Below are positions 45,527 through 54,513 of a stretch of 64,000 bases of DNA, one piece after another. The translations under genes and the position numbers were made by a program. This stretch comes from Clostridium thailandense. Lineage in GTDB: Bacteria > Bacillota > Clostridia > Clostridiales > Clostridiaceae. Within the stretch, counting starts at the first letter, position 1, and the number at the start of each line of letters is the position of its first letter. The notes under the pieces are model-generated. The model searched no databases and was not told the origin of the DNA. It worked only from the letters and a program-made list of their open reading frames with translations. The stretch is taken from positions 124,001-188,000 of the forward strand of contig NZ_JAEEGC010000007.1 of assembly GCF_019207025.1 (NCBI RefSeq), given 5' to 3'.

Positions 45527-47119
45527 GTGGCGGACTTATTTAAAGAGATTGAAAGAAGAAGAACATTTGCTATAATATCCCACCCGGATGCAGGTAAGAC
45601 AACGTTAACAGAAAAATTATTATTATATGGAGGAGCAATAAGACTTGCTGGTTCTGTTAAAGCTAGAAAAGCTTCAAAACATGCAGTATCCGATTGGATG
45701 GAAATAGAAAAACAAAGGGGTATTTCTGTTACCTCTTCAGTTATGCAATTTAACTATGATGGATTTTGTATAAATATATTGGATACACCTGGACACCAAG
45801 ACTTTAGTGAAGATACATATAGAACGTTAATGGCGGCAGACAGCGCTGTTATGGTTATCGATGCTGCAAAAGGTGTCGAAGAGCAAACTAAAAAGCTTTT
45901 TCATGTTTGCAGCCTAAGAGGAATACCTATATTTACATTTGTAAACAAAATGGATAGAGAAAGTAAAGATCCTTTTGAATTAATGGAGGATATAGAGAAT
46001 GTTCTAGGAATAAAGTCATATCCTGTTAATTGGCCTATAGGTTCAGGAGCGGATTTTAAGGGCGTTTATGATAGAGAAAGAAAATTAATTGAAGCCTTTA
46101 ATGGAGGAAACCATGGTCAAACTGCAGTAGAGTCTACAGAGGGGCATATAGATGATAATGTATTTAAAGACTTGCTTGGAGAAGCATTGCATGAAAAATT
46201 AAAAGAAGATATAGAATTGCTTGATATAGCCGGAGATGAGTTTGATATAAAAAAAGTAAGGGATGGTTCACTTACTCCTGTATTTTTTGGTAGTGCCTTA
46301 ACTAACTTTGGAGTAGAACCATTTTTAAGAGAGTTTTTAAATCAAACTACAGCACCTTTACCAAGAGAATCGGATCAAGGTGAAATAGATGTGTTTAAAG
46401 ATGATTTTTCTGCTTTTGTATTTAAAATTCAAGCTAATATGAACCCAGCTCATAGAGATAGAATCGCATTTATGAGAATTTGTTCAGGAAGATTTAAAAA
46501 GGGCATGGAAGTCTTTCATATTCAAGGTGGAAACAAAATTAAGCTTGCTCAGCCACAACAATTTTTAGCGCAGGATAGAGAGATTGTTGAAGAGGCTTAT
46601 GCGGGAGATATAATTGGAGTTTTTGACCCGGGAATTTTTAGTATTGGAGATACCCTGTGTGCAAGTCCTAAAAAGTTTAGATTTGAGGGTATACCTATAT
46701 TTGCTCCTGAACATTTTGCAAGGGTTAAAACTATAGATACAATGAAGAGAAAGCAATTTGTAAAGGGTGTAACTGAAATTTCACAAGAGGGAGCAATACA
46801 AGTATTTAAAGAGTTAAATATAGGAATTGAAGAAATTATAGTAGGAGTTGTAGGAGTACTGCAATTTGAAGTACTAGAATACAGATTAAAGCATGAATAT
46901 AATGTAGATATAAAAATGGATAGGCTTGCATATAGAAATATAAGATGGATAGAGAGTTCCGATATTCCTGTAAATAAGCTTACTTTAACAAGTGATACTA
47001 AGGTGGTTAAGGACCTAAAAGAAAGGGATATTCTAATATTCCAAAGCGAATGGGCAATAAATTGGGCCTTAGATCACAATAAAGGACTTTTGTTATCTGA
47101 TATTGGTAAAGCTGAATAA
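45527..47119 (+). CDS. prfC: Peptide chain release factor 3
   Basis: This translational GTPase recycles RF1/RF2 from the ribosome. It has 530 residues, with G1 SHPDAGKTTLTEKLLLYGG near 18-36, the switch region RGISVTSSVMQF, G3 DTPGHQDFSEDTY, and G4 NKMDRE. The C-terminal domains match RF3 rather than EF-G. I chose GTG at 45527 because GAGGAGAG lies six bases before it and the protein then begins MADLFKEIERRRTFAIISHP like other RF3. Monocistronic, ending in a terminator. Confidence 0.95.
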   Translation: MADLFKEIERRRTFAIISHPDAGKTTLTEKLLLYGGAIRLAGSVKARKASKHAVSDWMEIEKQRGISVTSSVMQFNYDGFCINILDTPGHQDFSEDTYRTLMAADSAVMVIDAAKGVEEQTKKLFHVCSLRGIPIFTFVNKMDRESKDPFELMEDIENVLGIKSYPVNWPIGSGADFKGVYDRERKLIEAFNGGNHGQTAVESTEGHIDDNVFKDLLGEALHEKLKEDIELLDIAGDEFDIKKVRDGSLTPVFFGSALTNFGVEPFLREFLNQTTAPLPRESDQGEIDVFKDDFSAFVFKIQANMNPAHRDRIAFMRICSGRFKKGMEVFHIQGGNKIKLAQPQQFLAQDREIVEEAYAGDIIGVFDPGIFSIGDTLCASPKKFRFEGIPIFAPEHFARVKTIDTMKRKQFVKGVTEISQEGAIQVFKELNIGIEEIIVGVVGVLQFEVLEYRLKHEYNVDIKMDRLAYRNIRWIESSDIPVNKLTLTSDTKVVKDLKERDILIFQSEWAINWALDHNKGLLLSDIGKAE

Positions 47120-47128
47120 TTAAATATA

Positions 47129-47164
47129 AAACGGGATGAACATTTAGAGAAGTTCACCCCGTTT
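47129..47164. terminator. Bidirectional terminator between prfC and the PAP2 gene
   Basis: AAACGGGATGAAC and GTTCACCCCGTTT form a strong stem with an approximately 10-base loop and A/T-rich flanks. Confidence 0.8.
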
Positions 47165-47168
47165 CGTA

Positions 47169-48152
47169 TTATTGTAAATAATTTGTATAATAATTTCCTA
47201 TATAGGTAGAAGGAATGTTTTTATAGTAGTAAGATCTAAGAATTCTCTGTAGTAATCCTTTGCCTTTATCTAATACGAAATCAACCAGTTTAACAGTGCA
47301 ATAAGCAAGTACTAATCCTGCTAGTACATCTATAACCCAATGTATTTCTAGGTACATTGTGGAAAATATTACGCTTAAACAGAAAAATCCCCATACATAT
47401 TTAAATAATCTGTTCTTCTCCCTGATAACCAATAAAAATGCTGCAAAGGCTATGGAAGTATGCATAGATGGAAAGCAATTTAAAGCTACTCCAGCGGCGG
47501 CTTGAGGACTTAAATTTCTTGCTAGACCATCTGGATGGCCAAGTACATACCATACTTCTTGTAAATGGAACATAAGATAAAAGGGTGTTATAAGAAAAAC
47601 TTGAACTATATGTCCAGATAATCCATATCTAAGCATCTTTTTAAAGTCTTTAGATACAGCCGCCCTATAAATTGGTAACAGTATAGGGAGTACGAATCCA
47701 TTATTATAAACTATTCTTAAGAACCAGGTAAGAGTTTCAGGTTTGTAGATTCTTAAAAAAGCAGCATCATTAAAAGGAATTTTTCTAAATATAGGATTTA
47801 AATCAATTACAACACTTTTACTCATTTGCCAGCTTAGCATTTTTCCCCAAAAGTGATATCCGTTATTATTTATATAGGATATAAACATGAGAAATGGAAT
47901 TGCTAAGGCTAAATAGGGTATCCATCTAACATCTTTACGAAGTTCAGAGTAAGCTGTAAAACTAGCAAAAGCTAATAAAAATAAGTACGCTTTATAGCCA
48001 ACTCCAGCATCAGAGTGCAATGCAGTATTTACGGCGCTTTTTAAGAGATATAAACCTATAATAATAAAGTAGTATTTATTTAATAAGCTTAAACCTTTAG
48101 CAAGTATAACTTTAATTGTTCTCAAAATTTCTTTATGATTTATTCGAGACAT
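47169..48152 (-). CDS. PAP2-superfamily membrane phosphatase (AUR1-like)
   Basis: This polytopic membrane protein has 327 residues. The C-terminal half holds the PAP2 catalytic signature: NCFPSMHTSIAFAAFL near 228-243 and the later EIHWVIDVLAG near 272. The preceding PDGLAR segment resembles the inositolphosphotransferase/AUR1-type subgroup. Substrates would be lipid phosphates or phosphatidyl groups at the membrane face. GGAAGGAGG precedes the start. It is convergent with prfC. Confidence 0.88.
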   Translation of the reverse strand: MSRINHKEILRTIKVILAKGLSLLNKYYFIIIGLYLLKSAVNTALHSDAGVGYKAYLFLLAFASFTAYSELRKDVRWIPYLALAIPFLMFISYINNNGYHFWGKMLSWQMSKSVVIDLNPIFRKIPFNDAAFLRIYKPETLTWFLRIVYNNGFVLPILLPIYRAAVSKDFKKMLRYGLSGHIVQVFLITPFYLMFHLQEVWYVLGHPDGLARNLSPQAAAGVALNCFPSMHTSIAFAAFLLVIREKNRLFKYVWGFFCLSVIFSTMYLEIHWVIDVLAGLVLAYCTVKLVDFVLDKGKGLLQRILRSYYYKNIPSTYIGNYYTNYLQ

Positions 48153-48257
48153 TAATTAATCCTCCTTCCATACACAAAATAAATTATATCACGAGTATTA
48201 GGACAAGTACACAAGTAAATACAGATATTACGACAAGAATTACAATGGAAATAATGA

Positions 48258-48302
48258 AAAAGACTGCTTATAATGTATAGATTTACATTATAAGCAGTCT
48301 CT
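48258..48302. terminator. Perfect 17-bp hairpin, terminator of the small membrane protein gene
   Basis: AGACTGCTTATAATGTA and TACATTATAAGCAGTCT are exact inverse copies around a 6-base loop. T-tracts occur on both strands (CTTTTT to the right, TTTTT on the minus strand to the left). Confidence 0.85.
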
Positions 48303-48331
48303 TTTTAAATAGCTCTTTATTTTGACATAAT

Positions 48332-48487
48332 CTACATAGTTTTTTTTCTTCCAAATAAAGCATCTACTATAAATACTAAGGCAGCTACAAGTAGAAGGAG
48401 ATTTATAAATCCGCCACCAATTTTAAATATTAATCCTATAATCCAAAAGAATAGAACAATACCACCTAGCCAACGTAAAAAAGTCAT
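48332..48487 (-). CDS. Small lmo0937-family membrane protein
   Basis: The protein has 51 residues, too short for many gene finders: MTFLRWLGGIVLFFWIIGLI, a glycine-rich turn, a second hydrophobic segment, and the basic end FGRKKTM. That is the two-helix pattern of the lmo0937 family. AGGAGGTAATTTTT precedes the ATG and a perfect hairpin terminator follows, so it is a genuine single gene. Function unknown; family members are often annotated as stress-related membrane proteins. Confidence 0.8.
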   Translation of the reverse strand: MTFLRWLGGIVLFFWIIGLIFKIGGGFINLLLLVAALVFIVDALFGRKKTM

Positions 48488-48612
48488 AAAAATTACCTCC
48501 TAAATAAGTTCTTACAAGTTTTTCATGTAATCTTAATATTAGTATTAACATTATTTATTAAAATTATTACCAAAATTTTTATTTAAACTCGTCAATATTG
48601 TACCGTTACACT

Positions 48613-48640
48613 TTGAAGTTTTATAGAACAATAATATAAT
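48613..48640 (+). promoter_or_regulatory. Promoter of the ECF S-component gene
   Basis: TTGAAG and TATAAT are separated by 16 bases, 48 bp before the start codon. Confidence 0.6.
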
Positions 48641-48687
48641 TGGATTAGAAAAAATTAATTAATGATGAAAAGGAGTGAATTGAGGCT

Positions 48688-49251
48688 ATGGAAAGTAAGA
48701 AAACAACCTTGAGTAGTGTAAAGGTTCAAGATATGGTTCAGATAGCACTTATGGCAGCCATGACATACATTGCTACAGCGGTAATAAACATTCCAAGCGG
48801 AGTTATTGTTAAAGGAGTGGTTCATCTTGGAGACAGTATGGTATTTTTAGCAGCAATATTACTTGGAGGAAGAAAGGCATTCTTGTCATCTGCAATTGGT
48901 ATGTGCTTGTTTGACTTATTATCTCCTTATGCTATATGGGCACCTTTTACATTTGTAATAAAAGGATTTATGGGATATATTGCAGCAGTTGTAGCATACA
49001 GAAGCAGCTATACAGGTAATAGTACATTAAATAATGTACTAGCATGCGCATTAGGGGGAATATGGATGATAGCGGGGTATTATGCAGCGGGAGTAATTTT
49101 AATGCATTTTACTACTAATGTGGCTTTTAACCAAGCTTTTATATTGGCATCAGCGGAAATTCCCGGAAATATAGCTCAAGTGTTAGTTGGAATGGTAATA
49201 GCAATACCTCTAGGAAAAATATTTAAGAAAGCAAATTTAATAAGAAAATAA
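48688..49251 (+). CDS. ECF transporter S component
   Basis: This membrane protein has 187 residues and about five or six segments, in the PF07155-type group of substrate-capture proteins. Features are VQIALMAAMTYIATAVINIP after a short polar tail, HLGDSMVFLAAILLGGRKAFLSSAIGMCLFDLL, and a late glycine/alanine-rich half. It would bind a vitamin or related small molecule and share the general EcfA-EcfT module, which is not in this window. The substrate cannot be inferred. Preceded by AAGGAGTG and followed by a terminator. Confidence 0.85.
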   Translation: MESKKTTLSSVKVQDMVQIALMAAMTYIATAVINIPSGVIVKGVVHLGDSMVFLAAILLGGRKAFLSSAIGMCLFDLLSPYAIWAPFTFVIKGFMGYIAAVVAYRSSYTGNSTLNNVLACALGGIWMIAGYYAAGVILMHFTTNVAFNQAFILASAEIPGNIAQVLVGMVIAIPLGKIFKKANLIRK

Positions 49252-49255
49252 TAAA

Positions 49256-49280
49256 AGAGAGGCTCAAACCTCTCTTTAAA
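49256..49280. terminator. Bidirectional terminator between ECF S and zinc-ribbon genes
   Basis: AGAGAGG and CCTCTCT pair around a 6-base loop, followed by TTTAAATT. Confidence 0.7.
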
Positions 49281-49445
49281 TTATCTATCTCTCATTCTGT
49301 TTTTTTCAGCTTTTCTTGCTCTTCTGCAATCAGGACATCTCACTGGGTCATTTTCGAATCCTTTTTCTTTGTAAAAAGCTTGCTCACCTTCAGTGAATAC
49401 AAATTCTTTTCCACAATCTTTACATACTATAGTTTTATCTGCCAT
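49281..49445 (-). CDS. Small zinc-ribbon protein
   Basis: The protein has 54 residues and two CxxC pairs, VCKDCGKEFVFTEGEQAFY and PVRCPDCRRARKAEKN, forming a complete zinc ribbon with a basic tail. It matches the widespread small zinc-ribbon family whose members begin MADK(T)I.C..CG. ATG 49445 is chosen because AAGGAGG lies eight to nine bases upstream; the longer frame has no site. Function unproven; nucleic-acid binding is plausible. Its leader contains a long-loop hairpin. Confidence 0.85.
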   Translation of the reverse strand: MADKTIVCKDCGKEFVFTEGEQAFYKEKGFENDPVRCPDCRRARKAEKNRMRDR

Positions 49446-49759
49446 TTTAAAAAACCTCCTTAAGATCATAGGACTAATTTGTTCTTGATAACTTCCTCCT
49501 ATGATTCAGGAGAGATAAGTACCTTGAAAAAATTGACCTACATAACACTATTACAAAAAATATTATATCATATTCTTTTAAAAAAACAATATTTTAGTTT
49601 CTCGAAAATAAGGCAAAAATAGATTAATAATGCTATATAGGTATTAAATTATTAAATAAGCATTAAATTATAGTTATAAATAGATTATAATTAATTTATT
49701 AATATATTTGTAAGAAATCTGAATATAAATATTTATATAACGAATTTGAGGTTATTAAT
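49446..49759. other. 314-bp divergent gap with a leader hairpin
   Basis: ATCATAGGA (49465) and TCCTATGAT (to 49505) pair around a loop of about 23 bases in the leader of the minus-strand zinc-ribbon gene. The rest is very AT-rich and shows no gene. TTGAGGT at 49746-49752 is the ribosome binding site of the next gene. Confidence 0.5.
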
Positions 49760-50905
49760 ATGGAAAAGAAGAAGTTTTTAAATCTACTAAAAAAGCCGGA
49801 AGGACCTAAATTGGACTTTAAACAAATTATAGAGATTGATACTGAAAGTGGAAGGAAGGAGTTAGCAAAGGATATATGCGCTATAGCTAATTCTAAAGGA
49901 GGAAGGGGATACCTTATAATAGGAATAGAAGATAAAACTAAAAGAATATTGGGGATAGTAGAGTTGGCACTAAATGAAGAAAAAATACAACAAATCATAA
50001 GCTCAAGAATAGAGCCTCCCGTACCGATTTCATTAGAATTTTTAGAGATAGATAAAAAAAATATTGCTATTATAAATATTTATGATGGGCATCAGAAGCC
50101 ATACCAAATACGTGAAAATGGAGCATTTTATATAAGAAGAGGGTCAACCAATGATACTATGAGAAAGCAGGAAATAGTATCAGCACTTCAGGAAAGCCTT
50201 ACCTTAAATGTTGAGTTATGTCCTGTACCGAATAGCGATATAAAGAGTATTGAAACCAGTATTGTTGATAGATATTTTATGGCTCAAGGAATTCAAGTAA
50301 CTGATGAAAATAGAATAGAGCTCATGGAGAATGCTTCGATTATATATATGGATAAAGATTCAGGTAAATATATGGTTACATTAGGTGGATTATTAGTTTT
50401 TTCAAAAATAAACAGTGTATATATTCCCCATAACATGATAAGAATAACTAATAGAATTAATAAAAGCTTAAATGAAACAGTCATCATACAGGGCGATTTG
50501 TTATCAATGCTAGATAAAAGTGAAGAGGTACTTAAAAGTATATTACCTGCAACTTATCCAATAGAGGCCTTAAATGAAGGCATTAGCAATGCTGTTCTAT
50601 ATAGAGACTATACGATATTTTATAAAGATATAGAAATTGTAATTGACTATAATAGTATTGCTGTAATTAGTCCAGGTATTTTAATAAAAAATAAGAATAA
50701 CAATTCGATAAATTATATAAAAAGAAATATGTGGATATACGAAAGAATAATAGCCTTGGATGTTAAGGGGAGGTTTATTAAACCCGGAAGAGGATTTAAT
50801 AGAATGCAGAAAGCTTTTAAGTATAAGGGAAAAGTGAGTTTTATAGATTCTTTTAAGGATAATGAATTTAAAGTTATATATCCTGGAATCAAAAATTTTA
50901 AATAA
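49760..50905 (+). CDS. AlbA_2/Schlafen-type domain protein with HATPase-like C-terminus
   Basis: The protein has 381 residues. The N-terminal AlbA_2 (Schlafen-like AAA_4) domain is clear: KLDFKQIIEIDTESGRKELAKDICAIANSKGG near 14-46, LIIGIEDKTKRILG, and GAFYIRRGSTNDTMRKQEI near 125-143. The C-terminal EALNEGISNAVLYRDY near 275 corresponds to the EAIVNALVHRDY of the HATPase_c_4 module found in this family. Such proteins are annotated as putative transcriptional regulators or RecG-like; the biochemical role is unproven. Single gene on the plus strand. Confidence 0.8.
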   Translation: MEKKKFLNLLKKPEGPKLDFKQIIEIDTESGRKELAKDICAIANSKGGRGYLIIGIEDKTKRILGIVELALNEEKIQQIISSRIEPPVPISLEFLEIDKKNIAIINIYDGHQKPYQIRENGAFYIRRGSTNDTMRKQEIVSALQESLTLNVELCPVPNSDIKSIETSIVDRYFMAQGIQVTDENRIELMENASIIYMDKDSGKYMVTLGGLLVFSKINSVYIPHNMIRITNRINKSLNETVIIQGDLLSMLDKSEEVLKSILPATYPIEALNEGISNAVLYRDYTIFYKDIEIVIDYNSIAVISPGILIKNKNNNSINYIKRNMWIYERIIALDVKGRFIKPGRGFNRMQKAFKYKGKVSFIDSFKDNEFKVIYPGIKNFK

Positions 50906-51026
50906 AACTGTAGAATTAAGAATTGTAAAATGTTAAAAGTATCAATTGTTGGTTAATAAAGAGTTTTTATTCAATAATTGTGTAATAATATGTAGGAATG
51001 TTTTTCTAACATTATTCATGAATGTG

Positions 51027-51055
51027 TTGAAAAAATATTCTGAATATTATATAAT
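51027..51055 (+). promoter_or_regulatory. Promoter of the small P-loop protein gene
   Basis: TTGAAA and TATAAT with exactly 17 bases between them, 48 bp before the start codon. Confidence 0.7.
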
Positions 51056-51102
51056 TTACTTATAAGTATGGCACCTAAATATTAAAGTAAGGGGTGGTAA
51101 AC

Positions 51103-51510
51103 ATGGTTCATGTATTTTGTAACCAAAGAGGTTCAGGAAAAACAAAAGCATTGATTAATTTAGCAAATGATAAGGTAGCTGAAGGAAAAGGGCATGTTGT
51201 TTTTATTAATGATGATAACAGACCGATGTTGCAATTGAACAAGAATGTAAGGTTTATTTCTACAGAAGGCTTTAATTTAGAAAAACTACAAGGTTTCTAC
51301 GGTTTTTTGTGCGGTATAATTTCAGAAGATTATGATATTGACACAATTTTAATTGATGGATTGTTTAATATTATAGAAGAGGATCTTCAGAATGCGGCAC
51401 AATTATTTTATTTGATAGAAAAACTATCAGAGAAGAATAACGTTAGTTTTTATATAAACATAAATGGCGATAGTGAAATGCCTGAATTTATCAAGAAATA
51501 CGTAGCTTAA
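51103..51510 (+). CDS. Small P-loop protein of unknown function
   Basis: The protein has 135 residues. A Walker A sequence NQRGSGKT lies at residues 6-13, and a Walker B-like TILIDGLF follows near 83. It looks like a minimal P-loop NTPase; similar short clostridial proteins are sometimes labelled PilT-like without evidence. ATG 51103 is chosen; the GTG at 51094 lies within the AAGGGGTGG ribosome binding site. The gene has its own good promoter and terminator. Confidence 0.7.
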   Translation: MVHVFCNQRGSGKTKALINLANDKVAEGKGHVVFINDDNRPMLQLNKNVRFISTEGFNLEKLQGFYGFLCGIISEDYDIDTILIDGLFNIIEEDLQNAAQLFYLIEKLSEKNNVSFYININGDSEMPEFIKKYVA

Positions 51511-51542
51511 TTATATAGAAAATAAATATTAATTTATATAAA

Positions 51543-51578
51543 GGCTGGAGTAAAACTCCAGTCTTAAGTATTTTTTAA
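51543..51578. terminator. Bidirectional terminator between convergent genes
   Basis: GGCTGGAGT and ACTCCAGTC pair around AAA, followed by TTAAGTATTTTTT. Confidence 0.75.
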
Positions 51579-52399
51579 TGTTTTAATACAAACTCTACTA
51601 TAGATATTATGAGCTCGAATAAAATAAGTATAATAACCATTATTTCGAGCTTCGTGCCTCTCTTCTCATGAGATAATGAAGCAAAAACATCTGTAATATC
51701 CTGAAGTATTCCAGTTTTATGACTTATTTTCTTATATCTTTCTTCCAAATCAAAAAGTGAGTTTATCTGAATATAGAAATTCTCTATATCCTCATTATCC
51801 CATGCAGCTTTAGGTTTATCTAAAAGCATAAGGTAGGATATAGTATTGTATTTAAATCTCAATACTTTAGCAGAAGTTTTAGATATTTCGTGATCAGACA
51901 TATTAAACTTTCCTTTATCAAGGTAGTTTATTATATTCTCTATGCCATCTAAAAGTCTGTCTATATCTGTTTCAATTTTTTTTAAAGAAGTAGATTTGGC
52001 TAATATCAATGATATTATATCAAGGTAGTATGGAATAAACTCATTTGAAGTCATTAAGTCATTATATAGGGAGTAATCATACTGGCTATCTACCTCAAGT
52101 CTATACTCGTCAATATATTCATTGGGAACATTGTTTTTAAGATTAGGGTCTACATTTTTAATATACTTTGTTAAGTCTTGTATTTCGTGAAACTCCATAT
52201 TTATAAAAACTAAGGCTCCAAAATAGTATATGTAAACCCATTTATTTTCTGTTTCTCTAACTATACCACTTAGTTGTCTATTAGATAGAATGAGAGGATC
52301 TTCCCATTTAAACTTGCGATTAATACCAAAATGAGAAGCAATAGCATTTAAATTGATTTCATTACATAAAACGAGAGACCTAAAATGCCAACTTTGCAT
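51575..52399 (-). CDS. RMD1/DUF155 family membrane protein
   Basis: The protein has 274 residues. The N-terminal domain resembles the DUF155 core (WVYIYYFGALVFINMEFHEIQ near 53-73 and a later EYRLEV). A long helical region follows, and the last 25 residues form a C-terminal membrane anchor (IMVIILILFELIISIVEFVL). In yeast the family (Rmd1, Rmd8) is linked to mitochondrial and meiotic functions; the bacterial role is unknown. AAGGATG precedes the start. Confidence 0.8.
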   Translation of the reverse strand: MQSWHFRSLVLCNEINLNAIASHFGINRKFKWEDPLILSNRQLSGIVRETENKWVYIYYFGALVFINMEFHEIQDLTKYIKNVDPNLKNNVPNEYIDEYRLEVDSQYDYSLYNDLMTSNEFIPYYLDIISLILAKSTSLKKIETDIDRLLDGIENIINYLDKGKFNMSDHEISKTSAKVLRFKYNTISYLMLLDKPKAAWDNEDIENFYIQINSLFDLEERYKKISHKTGILQDITDVFASLSHEKRGTKLEIMVIILILFELIISIVEFVLKH

Positions 52400-52561
52400 A
52401 AATTACATCCTTTCAGTTAAGAATTATACATATATAATAAATATTAACACAAAAACATGATTCTATGTATTTAAATGTTGATAAAAAAATACTTTAAATA
52501 TATACTATAAATTATAACAAAGAATGACAATTTTTAAATAGTTAGAAAGGAAGTGTGCGAA

Positions 52562-53782
52562 ATGGCTAGCGTTTATGATACCTTATTAGAACGTGGATAC
52601 ATAAAGCAGGTTACTCACGAAGAAGAAATAAAGGAACTTTTTGAAAAGGAAAAAATAACATTTTACATAGGCTTTGATCCAACTGCAGACAGTCTTCATG
52701 TAGGACATTTCATACAGATGATGGTTATGGCTCATATGCAAAGAGCAGGACATAGACCAATTGCCTTATTGGGTGGTGGTACTACCATGGTTGGAGACCC
52801 AAGTGGCAAAACTGATATGAGAAAGATGCTTACTAAAGAGCAGATAGAACACAATGCCGAATGTTTTAAAGGACAGTTTTCTAAAGTTATAGATTTTACT
52901 GATGGAAAAGCTATAATGGAGAATAATGCAAATTGGTTATTAAATCTCAACTATATAGAATTCTTAAGAGAAGTAGGGGTACACTTTTCTGTAAATAGAA
53001 TGCTTACTGCTGAATGTTATAAACAAAGACTTGAAAAGGGATTAACTTTTTTAGAGTTTAACTATATGTTGATGCAAGGATATGATTTTCTTGAACTTAA
53101 TAGAAGATATGGCTGTGTACTTCAAATGGGTGGAGATGATCAGTGGTCCAACATATTAGCAGGAGTAGATTTAATAAGAAGAAAAGAAAGCAAGCCAGCT
53201 TTTGGTATGACCTTTGCACTATTAACTAATAGTGAAGGTAAAAAAATGGGTAAAACAGAAAATGGAGCATTATGGCTAGATCCTGAGAAGACATCTCCAT
53301 ATGATTTCTACCAATATTGGAGAAACATTGATGATGCAGATGTTGAAAAATGTTTAGCACTTTTAACCTTCATTCCTATGGATGAAGTAAGAAGACTTGG
53401 ATCACTTAAAGATGCTGAAATAAATGAAGCTAAAAAGGTTCTTGCTTATGAAGTCACTAAACTCATACATGGAGAAGAAGAAGCTCAAAAATCAAAAGCA
53501 GCAGCAGAAGCTTTATTCTCAGGCGGTCAAGATATGAGTGCTGTACCTACATCTTATATAAAAAAAGATGAATTAGGATGTACTATATCAGAACTTCTTG
53601 TAAATACAAAAATACTTCCATCAAAAAGCGAAGCAAAGAGATTAATTCAACAAGGTGGACTTACAGTAAACGATGAAAAGATAACAGACATGAATATGTT
53701 AGTAACTGAAGGGCTTTTCAACGACAACAGCATGCTTATGAGAAGAGGTAAGAAAAACTATAACAGAATAGTAATAGAATAA
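52562..53782 (+). CDS. tyrS: Tyrosyl-tRNA synthetase
   Basis: This class I synthetase has 406 residues. The HIGH motif is DSLHVGHF near 40, the tyrosine pocket region is [27 protein letters not shown] near 175-200, and the KMSKS counterpart is [13 protein letters not shown] near 230. A C-terminal S4 RNA-binding domain ([20 protein letters not shown]) follows. ATG 52562 lies after AAAGGAAG. No T-box is visible in the 110-bp leader, in contrast to proS and trpS. A structured repeat lies right after the stop codon. Confidence 0.96.
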   Translation: MASVYDTLLERGYIKQVTHEEEIKELFEKEKITFYIGFDPTADSLHVGHFIQMMVMAHMQRAGHRPIALLGGGTTMVGDPSGKTDMRKMLTKEQIEHNAECFKGQFSKVIDFTDGKAIMENNANWLLNLNYIEFLREVGVHFSVNRMLTAECYKQRLEKGLTFLEFNYMLMQGYDFLELNRRYGCVLQMGGDDQWSNILAGVDLIRRKESKPAFGMTFALLTNSEGKKMGKTENGALWLDPEKTSPYDFYQYWRNIDDADVEKCLALLTFIPMDEVRRLGSLKDAEINEAKKVLAYEVTKLIHGEEEAQKSKAAAEALFSGGQDMSAVPTSYIKKDELGCTISELLVNTKILPSKSEAKRLIQQGGLTVNDEKITDMNMLVTEGLFNDNSMLMRRGKKNYNRIVIE

Positions 53783-53806
53783 ATAATACAACGTATTATT
53801 TTTTTT

Positions 53807-54040
53807 AGAGGACAGAGGACAATGGACAGAGGACAGTGAAGGAGGATTTTTCTCCGTTACACTACGAAAAATCTTTAATTTAGTTTTACCTTCGGTAAAT
53901 AAGGTTTAATTAAGATATGCTTAATTAAACCGATGATGTTTCGCTTTAGTGAAACGAATCCATAATAAATAAATTAGTTTTCTGACGTAAGGAAGAAAAT
54001 TCACCTTCATTGTCCTCTGTCCTCTGTCAATTGTCCTCTC
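53807..54040. repeat. 234-bp structured repeat with terminal inverted repeats (MITE-like)
   Basis: The left end AGAGGACAGAGGACAATGG and the inverse of the right end GAGAGGACAATTGACAGAGG are related, and the similarity continues inward through GTGAAGGAGGATTTTTC and ATGAAGGTGAATTTTC (about 60 bp). Inside are successive hairpins: GATTTTT/AAAAATC, TTTACC-TTC-GGTAAA, GGTTTAATTAA/TTAATTAAACC, GTTTC/GAAAC, and TTTTCT/AGAAAA around GACGTAAGG. GGACAGA/GGACAAT heptamers repeat at both ends. It carries no ORF. I recall similar elements in other Clostridium genomes, but this was not checked. Confidence 0.75.
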
Positions 54041-54069
54041 ATATAAATTTTGCGCTGCAAAATTTATAT
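54041..54069. terminator. Perfect 13-bp hairpin at the end of the tsaE-tsaB-rimI operon
   Basis: ATATAAATTTTGC and GCAAAATTTATAT are exact inverse copies around GCT. It abuts the large repeat and covers the rimI stop codon. It lacks a clear T-tract, so it may stabilise or stop the transcript. Confidence 0.55.
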
Positions 54070-54513
54070 ATTATGCTTCCACATTATGATTGCATCTTCT
54101 TTATTGTCACCATAATATTCTTTACGCAATCCTTCTTCTACAAATCCATATTTTTTATAAAGATTTTGTGCTACTATATTAGACTTTCTAACCTCTAAAG
54201 TAAGGCTATTTATTGACTCGGATTTACAAATTTCGATAAGCCCTTCTAATAAAAGATTTCCTGCGCCAATACCTCTATATTCTGGATGAACTGCAATGTT
54301 TGTTATATGGCCTTCATCAAGAATAAGCCACATGCCTGCATAGCCTATTATTATATTATTTTTTTTAGCTACAATATATCTTGCAAATTTATTACTGTCT
54401 ACTTCCTTCTGAAATGATTCTCTACTCCATGGAATTGCAAAACACAAAGTATCTATTGTTATTACACTATCTATATGTTCTGATTTTAAACATATTATAT
54501 CAATATCATTCAT
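54064..54513 (-). CDS. rimI: Ribosomal protein S18-alanine N-acetyltransferase
   Basis: This GNAT acetyltransferase has 149 residues: CFAIPWSRESFQKE near 24-37, YIVAKKNNIIIGYAGMWLILDEGHITNIAVHPEYRGIGAG covering motifs D and A with the acetyl-CoA loop, and LEVRKSNIVAQNLYKKYGF. ATG 54513 follows GAGGCG and overlaps the end of tsaB by eight bases; a longer frame to 54540 lacks support. Its position after tsaE-tsaB is the usual Firmicute arrangement and supports the RimI name over other GNAT enzymes. Confidence 0.92.
   Translation of the reverse strand: MNDIDIICLKSEHIDSVITIDTLCFAIPWSRESFQKEVDSNKFARYIVAKKNNIIIGYAGMWLILDEGHITNIAVHPEYRGIGAGNLLLEGLIEICKSESINSLTLEVRKSNIVAQNLYKKYGFVEEGLRKEYYGDNKEDAIIMWKHNI

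Noticed and set aside
52440-52561. A T-box leader in front of tyrS
   Set aside because: The gap is too short and lacks the GGTGG-type T-box core and a terminator, unlike the proS and trpS leaders.
53807-54040. The GGACAGA repeats as a CRISPR array
   Set aside because: The repeats are short, clustered only at the two ends in inverse orientation, and have no regular spacers or cas genes nearby.
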